Below the pieces are notes generated by a model. The model did no database searches. It worked only from the letters and a program-made list of their open reading frames with translations, and was not told where the DNA came from. From positions 1,671-6,720 of the forward strand of contig DMPG01000387.1 of the NCBI GenBank assembly GCA_003456055.1: 5,050 bases of DNA, given 5' to 3'. Numbering within the stretch: position 1 is the stretch's first letter; each line of letters begins with the position of its first letter. Of this stretch, positions 1 to 5,050 are shown one piece after another. The DNA comes from Bacteroidota bacterium. GTDB taxonomy: Bacteria; Bacteroidota; Ignavibacteria; UBA10030; UBA8401. The translations under genes and the position numbers were made by a program.

Positions 1-28
1 ATATGCTGTTTCGAAGTACGGTATTCAT
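1..28 (-). CDS. Possible first codons of a next operon gene, truncated by the window edge
   Basis: An ATG at 28-26, 9 nt after the esterase stop, opens a frame reading MNTVLRNSI up to the edge. The only support is the short spacing, which matches the other junctions in this operon, and the absence of a hairpin terminator in bases 1-37. Nine residues are too few to recognise a protein, and the frame may close just outside the window. Confidence 0.2.
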
Positions 29-37
29 AGTATGTAA

Positions 38-760
38 TTATTTTAAGTGTTGTAAAAACCAATCATACAATTCCGGATTTGCATACGTTGCATCCCATGC
101 ATTGTGATTGGCTTCAGGATATACAGTGAATTTAACTTTTGTGCTTCCAAACTTTTGCAGAAATTGGACCATTTTTTCACTCTCTGATAATGGGACTACA
201 TTATCTTTCGCACCATGAAAAACCCATACCGGCTTATCTTTCAATTTTTCAACATCTTGTAAATGTCCCCAGCCGCAGACCGGAGCAACCGCTGCAAAAC
301 GATCGGGATATGTTATCGCAAATTTCCATGCACCAAAACCTCCCATACTGATTCCGGTCAAATAAATTCGATTGGTATCGATTGGAAGTTTTGTTAAAGC
401 ATCATCAAGCATCGCATTTAAAACTTCTGTGTTCCATCGTTGTCCGCCTGGACATTGCGGTGAAACCACGATAAAAGGAAAGTCTTCTTTTGTCTCAACA
501 ACATTGGGAAGGCTGTGCACTTTTAATTTGTTCGGATCACTTCCACGCTCACCCGATCCATGAAGAAAAACAATAAGCGGCCATAATTTCTTCTCGGCAG
601 AAAAAGATCGTGGAGTATAGACAAGAAGATCGTAACCGACGTTCTTTACGATCTGTTTTTCAAAATGCTGAGGGTGCTGTCCTTGCGGGACAAACCATTC
701 TTTCGATGGTGAGCAGCCGATGATTGTCATAAGAATTAAAACGAAAAATATATCTTTCAT
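38..760 (-). CDS. Lipoprotein alpha/beta-hydrolase (COG4099-like esterase / prolyl-oligopeptidase-type serine hydrolase)
   Basis: 240 aa with an ATG start 13 nt after the GH2 stop. Residues 1-16 form a lipoprotein signal peptide with lipobox IIGC; C16 is the lipidated residue. Ser, not Asp, follows it, so outer-membrane sorting is likely. The hydrolase core has PLIVFLHGSGERG (61-73, oxyanion-hole region), the nucleophile elbow GISMGG with S138, the acid D186 in HGAKDNVVP, and the catalytic histidine H219 in ANHNAWD. The Ser-Asp-His triad is thus complete. The pattern resembles 'predicted peptidase / dienelactone hydrolase / PHB depolymerase-like' proteins, many of which sit in polysaccharide loci and act as carbohydrate esterases, for example on acetyl or feruloyl esters. 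A short extra stretch (about 22-45) only forms the first strands, and no carbohydrate-binding module is present. The substrate is unknown; an ester on the glycan attacked by the upstream enzymes is the contextual guess. No Shine-Dalgarno sequence is visible; the spacer AATATTCAATCAT is AT-rich. Confidence 0.9.
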   Translation of the reverse strand: MKDIFFVLILMTIIGCSPSKEWFVPQGQHPQHFEKQIVKNVGYDLLVYTPRSFSAEKKLWPLIVFLHGSGERGSDPNKLKVHSLPNVVETKEDFPFIVVSPQCPGGQRWNTEVLNAMLDDALTKLPIDTNRIYLTGISMGGFGAWKFAITYPDRFAAVAPVCGWGHLQDVEKLKDKPVWVFHGAKDNVVPLSESEKMVQFLQKFGSTKVKFTVYPEANHNAWDATYANPELYDWFLQHLK

Positions 761-773
761 ATGATTGAATATT

Positions 774-3422
774 TTACAAAGAATATTCCAAAATATTTAG
801 CAATAATTGTTGTGCCACTGGATCAACTCTTCGAGCAAATAACGAATCTGACGTTGACGATTTGTTAAGTCTACCGCGTAATTGTAACCTAAAAAGAACG
901 ATTTTTCCTCTCCCAAATTCAACTTCAGATGCAGCCACAACATTCAGATCCAATCCGCAGCTTGCGAGTCGTTTCGATGGAACGGAGAAGTCAACATCGT
1001 ATTGAGATACGATTTCACCGCCGTATGAACCGTTGAAGAATTTCAGATGCTCTTTATTGATATTCTTCCACAACGGATGCGATTGATCTTCCGCAAAAAC
1101 ATACGAATCATACCCCCCCTTCTCCACATCTGCGCGTTGAGATATTTTCAGATCGATTCCAACAACGATGGGATGCGTGATGCTGCCAACAACCCGAAAT
1201 TCAGGTTCGATCAATACCAATCTTCCACCGTTCTTTACAAATTCAGTTATTCTTTCTTTATGCTGAACGAATGATTGATATCCAAGAACATTTCCATTAC
1301 TGATGAGGATTGAATTATTTTCGAAGTTCCCATCGTGGAAATTCGAAAATGGAATAGCGTTTTCTGAAAGATAATTCTCAATTTCTTTGGAAGGATCGAG
1401 CAAAATAATTTTCTTTACCGCATTTGGGATGACAGGTTTTTGGAACACATAAACAATCTTTGAACTTATTGAAACGTCTGAAGCATGTTCATTTAATTCT
1501 GCTGAGATATGATAGAAACCAATACTGTCCGGGAATAGAACGTCCCTTGTCACTACCAATTCACTTATTGGCTGAACTTCAACGGATATTTCATCCTTTG
1601 AGATCCAATTACCATCAGTGGTTTTGAAACCGATAGTTACTTTCCCTCTCCGGGTTTCATTAGAATCGTTGAAAATAAAAATACGAACCGATCTCTTTTC
1701 ATTCACAAAGAAATGCCTGTCCCACAATTCAATACTTACACCGAATGGCGCAAATGCATTTTTGATCGCTTTCAACACCGGTTTTGGCTGCAGATCCTTG
1801 ATATCGCCAAGGAACCAATGCGCGGTCGGTCCATCATTATTGCTGATATACACGAACGGCTGGATTGCTTTGACACGCATACGGCGGAAAAGCTCGATCA
1901 ATTCTTGAGCAAGGAATGATTGATGGGCGATGATATCTTCTTTTGAATACTCTCTACCCATCCACCGTTCAACGATCATCTTCGTAAGAACGGTCGGTTC
2001 CCACTTGTCATTGAACCACCACCATAAAAATTCATTCACCATCGATGGAACAGAAAGGCATTCGATCTCATCCAATGAACGCGCAAACCCAAACTTGCGG
2101 TTGTTCATCACCATCCCGAGTGAATAGATGTACGGATGTTCTTCAAGAAAATCGACTGATTCCCATGGACGGGTCGGATCTATTTTCTTCATCTCGGGAA
2201 CAATCTCTTGTTGAACTGTATCGTCTGACGATTCGTTCAATGCATCCCAGATGATAATACTCGGATGATTCCAGTTATCGTGCAGCCATTCGGTAAACTC
2301 TTTTCGGATCTGAACATTTGACCCGGTCGCACACCAGAACTGCCATTCATTCTGGATCAGCATTCCATATTCATCCGCGATATCGTACCAGCGGTTATAC
2401 ATCTGCCCGAGATGGTTGCGGAAGAAATTAAAATGATGGTCTTTGGGGATATCAATTAGTGCTTTCTTTATCCACGCCTTATCCCACGGCAATAATTTTC
2501 TCTGTGCATCGGAAAGGAAGCGATGAAACGCAATATTGCTGCCGCGAAGCAGGATCTTTTTTCCATTTAAATAAAAATCCGAACCGACAGTTTTAAATTC
2601 CCGCATTCCAAACGTTGTCCGCATATCGTCAAGAATATTCTTCCCTTCTTGAACTGTCACCTCGACTTCATACAGAAACGGATGTTCGTGCGACCATAGC
2701 TTCATCGATTCGATTGGTATCTGAAATATTACATCAGATGTTGCGTGCTCATCGATGATGATTATCGAATCGATGATTGGAGATACAACTTCTTCTGAAT
2801 TTCTCTCGAATACTCGCGCTGAGACCAGTAATGATTCCCGCTTGAATTCAAGGTTTTGAACCCACACTTTAACTTCTGCAACAGATGTTTCAATATGAGG
2901 AATGACTTGAACAAGTTGTACCCGTGCACCGCCGACACAAATGAGAGAAACATCTCCCCAAATTCCCGGGGTATAGATCTCTTTTTCCTGATCCCTGCCG
3001 ACCGCACTTTCGGAAGGGAGCGTTGACTTTGCGCCCACACGAACAATCAGTTCATTGTTTCCTACCCGGTTCAGGAATTCATTGAGCAGATATTCATGGG
3101 AAGTGTAACAACTGATCGAACCGCCAAGATGATGTCCGTTCAGCCACACTTCCGTACCGAACATACTCTGTTCGATCTTCAAAAAAACAGAATTGACATG
3201 GGATAATTTTTCTACAACAAATGAAGTATGATACCAATGATAATCAAATTTCCCCCATTCATATGAGGGAACAGCCATATCAACAACGGCAGGAACAGGA
3301 ACGGTAGAGGTAAATTTCTGCGGGATCACAGATTGTTCGCCGCCGGTTACATCCCAGATTCCGTTGAGAGAAAATGTATTGCGGTGTTTCTGCGGATCGA
3401 GAATGTAATGAGAGATCGCCAC
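774..3422 (-). CDS. Glycoside hydrolase family 2 protein with C-terminal glutamine-amidotransferase-like domain
   Basis: 882 aa with a GTG start. The order of domains is: GH2 N-terminal jelly-roll sugar-binding domain (about 15-165, with LNGIWDV, VWLNGHHLG and IYTPGIWGDV); an Ig-like linker domain (about 168-272); a TIM barrel (about 273-560) opening with FGMREFKTVGSDFYLNGKKI; an Ig-like domain (about 565-660); and a Rossmann-like, GATase1-type domain (about 668-880, with FVKNGGRLVLIEPE and HPLWKNI). The general acid/base should be E397 in IIIWDALNES, the usual GH2 'NE' site. The likely nucleophile is E464 in VNEFLWWWF. RNH (335-337) and DEYGMLIQNEW (350-360) match the barrel pattern between them. 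Family members are retaining beta-galactosidases, beta-mannosidases, beta-glucuronidases and others; the substrate cannot be read from motifs here. No signal peptide, lipobox or T9SS tail is visible, so the enzyme looks cytoplasmic, unlike its exported neighbours. Its place after GH144 suggests it trims beta-glucan oligosaccharides, which is an inference. It is intact and of normal length for multidomain GH2 enzymes. Confidence 0.93.
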   Translation of the reverse strand: MAISHYILDPQKHRNTFSLNGIWDVTGGEQSVIPQKFTSTVPVPAVVDMAVPSYEWGKFDYHWYHTSFVVEKLSHVNSVFLKIEQSMFGTEVWLNGHHLGGSISCYTSHEYLLNEFLNRVGNNELIVRVGAKSTLPSESAVGRDQEKEIYTPGIWGDVSLICVGGARVQLVQVIPHIETSVAEVKVWVQNLEFKRESLLVSARVFERNSEEVVSPIIDSIIIIDEHATSDVIFQIPIESMKLWSHEHPFLYEVEVTVQEGKNILDDMRTTFGMREFKTVGSDFYLNGKKILLRGSNIAFHRFLSDAQRKLLPWDKAWIKKALIDIPKDHHFNFFRNHLGQMYNRWYDIADEYGMLIQNEWQFWCATGSNVQIRKEFTEWLHDNWNHPSIIIWDALNESSDDTVQQEIVPEMKKIDPTRPWESVDFLEEHPYIYSLGMVMNNRKFGFARSLDEIECLSVPSMVNEFLWWWFNDKWEPTVLTKMIVERWMGREYSKEDIIAHQSFLAQELIELFRRMRVKAIQPFVYISNNDGPTAHWFLGDIKDLQPKPVLKAIKNAFAPFGVSIELWDRHFFVNEKRSVRIFIFNDSNETRRGKVTIGFKTTDGNWISKDEISVEVQPISELVVTRDVLFPDSIGFYHISAELNEHASDVSISSKIVYVFQKPVIPNAVKKIILLDPSKEIENYLSENAIPFSNFHDGNFENNSILISNGNVLGYQSFVQHKERITEFVKNGGRLVLIEPEFRVVGSITHPIVVGIDLKISQRADVEKGGYDSYVFAEDQSHPLWKNINKEHLKFFNGSYGGEIVSQYDVDFSVPSKRLASCGLDLNVVAASEVEFGRGKIVLFRLQLRGRLNKSSTSDSLFARRVDPVAQQLLLNILEYSL

Positions 3423-3431
3423 AAGCAGTTA
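3420..3431 (-). other. In-frame TAA-6 nt-GTG junction between GH144 and GH2
   Basis: Minus-strand reading is TAA CTG CTT GTG: the GH144 stop (3431-3429), two sense codons, then the GH2 GTG start (3422-3420), all in one frame. No Shine-Dalgarno-like sequence is present; the preceding 25 nt are A-rich. The GH2 family block LNGIWDV begins 18 codons after the GTG, so translation must start at or very near here. The next in-frame Met is residue 49, inside the conserved N-terminal domain. Re-initiation by terminating ribosomes is the simplest explanation. Confidence 0.8.
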
Positions 3432-4817
3432 TTGTTTTTGAGATTTTTTTTCCAACCATCCGCCGGTGAATCCGGCGCGTTTCAAACCGTTAGTGATGTA
3501 TGGATTTTTTTTCATCACATTCCAGACAAGTTCACTACGAAGATTTTCAATCATAATAATGATGGGACCTTGATCGATTCCAAGATAGTCATGATCAACC
3601 CATCCATTCGGAGTTTGATCGGTGATATATGATTGGTTAAAAGCATCAAGAAAACCATATTTTGTCCACAATCCGGGAATTTGATTCCGCATCGCTTTCA
3701 AGGCGGGAACACATATTTCTGGAGCAAATGCAACTGAGCCACCTGCTGCTGTTGGCGCAATCGTACCATCATCATTCACCCAATCCGCTGAAACTCCTCT
3801 CGCTGCATAGGTAAAGAATTGTCGACGCATTCCATCAATCGTTCGGGTTTCATCCGCAGGTCCATCACAAGCGGTAAATCCCCAAATATTTTCAGAATAG
3901 CCGTTCAACTTCTTTGGATTTTCTTTTGCATATGCTTGATGAGTTAATGTAGCACGGCGAGAGTTTTCAAAATAATCAATCCCCTTCTCTCTCATGAACG
4001 AATCTTTGATTCCCCGAAAATCGATCCAGGAATGGGAGAATTGATGTCCGAACAATGGACCAAAACTGATAAACTCTTGACCATAGTACTTCATCCATGG
4101 TGAAGTCCGGGTAAATCCATTCCATGCTTCACTTGGTATTGGTGATGTTGGGGAACCAAGAGCAAGAATATACAGAATCATTGATTCGTCATATCCCTTC
4201 CAATCCGAACGATGGATTCCTTTGTCCGGATACCACCCCATACTCATTAATGGTGGACGGGCGTATAACCATTGCCAATCGATTCGGCGATACATCGAAT
4301 CCGCATATGCACGGATTGCTTGCTCCGATTCTTTTTCGTTGTTAAAGTAGGATTGACAGAATAAAATTCCGGCGAGTAACCATGCTGTATCGACCGTTGA
4401 AAGTTCTATATCCTTATTGAACCGTGTACCAGTTTTGAGGTCAAGAAAATGGTAATAGAATCCCCGATATCCCGAAGTTCCCATCATTGCATCTCCCTGC
4501 GGAAGGTTATATAAATATCGGACTGTTGTAAGAACTCTATCCGCAGCTGCTTCGCGGGAAATGTATTTGCGTTCTACTCCAATTCCATAAGTAGTAAGTG
4601 CAAAACCAATTGCTGCTGTGCTGGAAAACGTGAGTGTAGGATAACGATCCGGAGTTAATCCTGTTTGGGGATCGACACATTCCCAAAAATAATTGAATGT
4701 GCGGTGCTGCAGCGTATCAAGAAATCCGTCGCTGAAATATTTTGCGCTTGCATTCTTCTGTGAAAATGCAGCCTGAGAAAATGAAAAGAAAAATATTACG
4801 CAGAATACTTTTTTCAT
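3429..4817 (-). CDS. Secreted GH144 / 'glucoamylase family' glycoside hydrolase, probable beta-1,2-glucanase
   Basis: 462 aa. Residues 1-19 form a Sec signal peptide: MKK, then a hydrophobic core rich in Phe, Val and Ile, then an AFS|QK cleavage site. The mature part reads end to end like the COG5368/PF10091 'glucoamylase' family that CAZy places in GH144. Recognisable blocks are FLDTLQHRTFNYFWE (32-46), ELSTVDTAWLLAG (138-150), MGWYPDKGIHRSDWKGYDES (193-212), FGHQFSHSWIDFRG (256-269), FENSRRATLTHQAYA (283-297), ENIWGFTACDGP (309-320), DGTIAPTAAGG (350-360), APEICVPALKAMR (365-377), DYLGIDQGPIIIMIENLRS (410-428) and KNPYITNGLKRAGF (437-450). Length is normal and there is no break. Characterised GH144 members are (alpha/alpha)6-barrel endo-beta-1,2-glucanases or sophorose-releasing enzymes; the 'glucoamylase' label is historical. 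Conserved acidic residues such as E138, D143, D210 and E211 are candidates for catalysis, but I cannot assign the pair. The protein has no T9SS tail, so after Sec export it should stay periplasmic unless another route exists. The start is fixed by the signal peptide and the ATGA overlap. Confidence 0.93.
   Translation of the reverse strand: MKKVFCVIFFFSFSQAAFSQKNASAKYFSDGFLDTLQHRTFNYFWECVDPQTGLTPDRYPTLTFSSTAAIGFALTTYGIGVERKYISREAAADRVLTTVRYLYNLPQGDAMMGTSGYRGFYYHFLDLKTGTRFNKDIELSTVDTAWLLAGILFCQSYFNNEKESEQAIRAYADSMYRRIDWQWLYARPPLMSMGWYPDKGIHRSDWKGYDESMILYILALGSPTSPIPSEAWNGFTRTSPWMKYYGQEFISFGPLFGHQFSHSWIDFRGIKDSFMREKGIDYFENSRRATLTHQAYAKENPKKLNGYSENIWGFTACDGPADETRTIDGMRRQFFTYAARGVSADWVNDDGTIAPTAAGGSVAFAPEICVPALKAMRNQIPGLWTKYGFLDAFNQSYITDQTPNGWVDHDYLGIDQGPIIIMIENLRSELVWNVMKKNPYITNGLKRAGFTGGWLEKKSQKQ
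4814..4817 (-). other. ATGA stop/start overlap coupling the T9SS gene to the GH144 gene
   Basis: On the minus strand the bases read ATGA: ATG (4817-4815) starts the GH144 gene and TGA (4816-4814) ends the upstream gene. No Shine-Dalgarno-like purine block precedes the ATG; the upstream sequence is ATGGTTTTAACAAA. Overlaps of this type are a known arrangement for translational coupling by terminating ribosomes. Coupling here is inferred from the arrangement. Confidence 0.85.
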
Positions 4818-5050
4818 TTTGTTAAAACCATTTTACGGGTTTCTGTAAAGTTACCAGCTGATAATTTATAGAAATAAAGACCGCTTGATAATTGCGAAGC
4901 ACTAAATGTTACAGAATATTTCCCGGCAGACTGTTGTCCATTCACCAATTTTACGATCTCTTTTCCCAAAACATCATAGATACTCAAATTAACATTACTG
5001 ACCGCAGACAACTGATAGCTGATAATCGTTGTCGGATTGAACGGATTCGG
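4814..5050 (-). CDS. C-terminal end of a T9SS-exported protein (type A sorting domain), 5' truncated by the window edge
   Basis: Only the last 78 residues are visible; the reading frame is open to the window edge, so the true start and the catalytic or binding part lie outside. The visible part starts PNPFNPTT and continues with a short Ig-like beta-sandwich containing IYDVLGKEI, SAGKYSV, LSSGLYFYKL and a final basic stretch TRKMVLTK. This is the classic layout of the type IX secretion system type A C-terminal sorting domain, which directs a folded protein across the outer membrane and is then removed or used for surface attachment. A TTG (5011-5009) could be called as a start, but it falls inside the conserved domain and would be wrong. 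The stop TGA overlaps the next gene's ATG by 4 nt, so the two are very likely co-transcribed. The role of the whole protein cannot be told; given the neighbours, a secreted glycan-active or glycan-binding protein is a guess. Confidence 0.92.
   Translation of the reverse strand, partial: PNPFNPTTIISYQLSAVSNVNLSIYDVLGKEIVKLVNGQQSAGKYSVTFSASQLSSGLYFYKLSAGNFTETRKMVLTK

Noticed and set aside
1..37. Transcription terminator after the esterase gene
   Set aside because: No GC-rich hairpin followed by a T run is visible on the minus strand in these bases; the operon may continue or end outside the window.
1113..1119. A 7-base G/C homopolymer inside the GH2 gene as a phase-variation switch
   Set aside because: It encodes Lys-Gly-Gly in frame, is short, is single, and lies in the C-terminal accessory domain. 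The gene is intact.
1618..1908. Plus-strand open frames, including those at 1618-1908, 1047-1274, 3333-3632 and 139-351
   Set aside because: They lie opposite well-supported minus-strand genes, have no recognisable family motifs, and look like shadows of the coding strand.
2751..2777. Short direct repeat ATCGATGAT, two copies with 9 nt between them
   Set aside because: It lies within the Ig-like part of GH2 and encodes an Ile/Asp-rich strand (IDSIIIIDE). Two 9-base copies in AT-rich coding sequence are not convincing as a functional repeat.
2762..3046. Minus-strand open frame of 94 codons inside the GH2 gene
   Set aside because: It is out of frame with GH2, in the middle of its conserved N-terminal and linker domains, and has no protein-like features of its own.
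3444..3451. An A8 run (minus strand) 12 nt before the GH144 stop, as a programmed frameshift site
   Set aside because: A -1 or +1 slip leaves the GH144 frame but does not enter the GH2 frame, because GH2 is already in frame 0. The +1 frame soon meets a stop. It offers no sensible product.

Overview
The window is a tightly packed piece of a polysaccharide-degradation operon. All convincing genes lie on the minus strand, so transcription runs from base 5050 down to base 1. The best taxonomic clue is the truncated gene at the right edge. It ends in a type IX secretion (T9SS) type A C-terminal sorting domain with a PNPFNPTT motif, which points to the Bacteroidota/FCB group. This wording of the motif, and the style of the domain, is especially common in Ignavibacteria-like lineages. 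The AT-leaning composition and the lack of clear Shine-Dalgarno sequences before the starts fit that group. The lineage is an inference from one domain.

In transcription order the window holds: (1) the last 78 codons of a T9SS-exported protein (5050-4814); (2) a 462-aa secreted GH144 / 'glucoamylase family' hydrolase (4817-3429), whose ATG overlaps the previous stop as ATGA; (3) an 882-aa glycoside hydrolase family 2 enzyme (3422-774), which starts at a GTG only 6 nt after the GH144 TAA and in the same reading frame; (4) a 240-aa lipoprotein alpha/beta-hydrolase (760-38), 13 nt further on; (5) 37 nt of apparent non-coding sequence at the left edge, with a possible start of a next gene at base 28.

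Characterised GH144 enzymes cut beta-1,2-glucan to sophorose or short beta-1,2-gluco-oligosaccharides. A reasonable reading is that the T9SS protein acts at or outside the cell surface, the GH144 depolymerises a beta-glucan after Sec export, the lipoprotein esterase removes acyl substituents or other esters, and the GH2 trims the released oligosaccharides. The GH2 has no visible signal peptide, so it is either cytoplasmic or exported in an unusual way. The joint substrate is an inference from neighbours, not something the sequence proves.

No tRNA, rRNA, CRISPR array, insertion sequence, internal promoter or hairpin terminator was seen. No gene-free stretch exceeds about 40 nt. The operon promoter is probably to the right of the window. 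This looks like a coherent catabolic cassette built from known families, not a clearly new class of system. The most unusual points are the in-frame GH144/GH2 junction and the uncertain location and specificity of the GH2.
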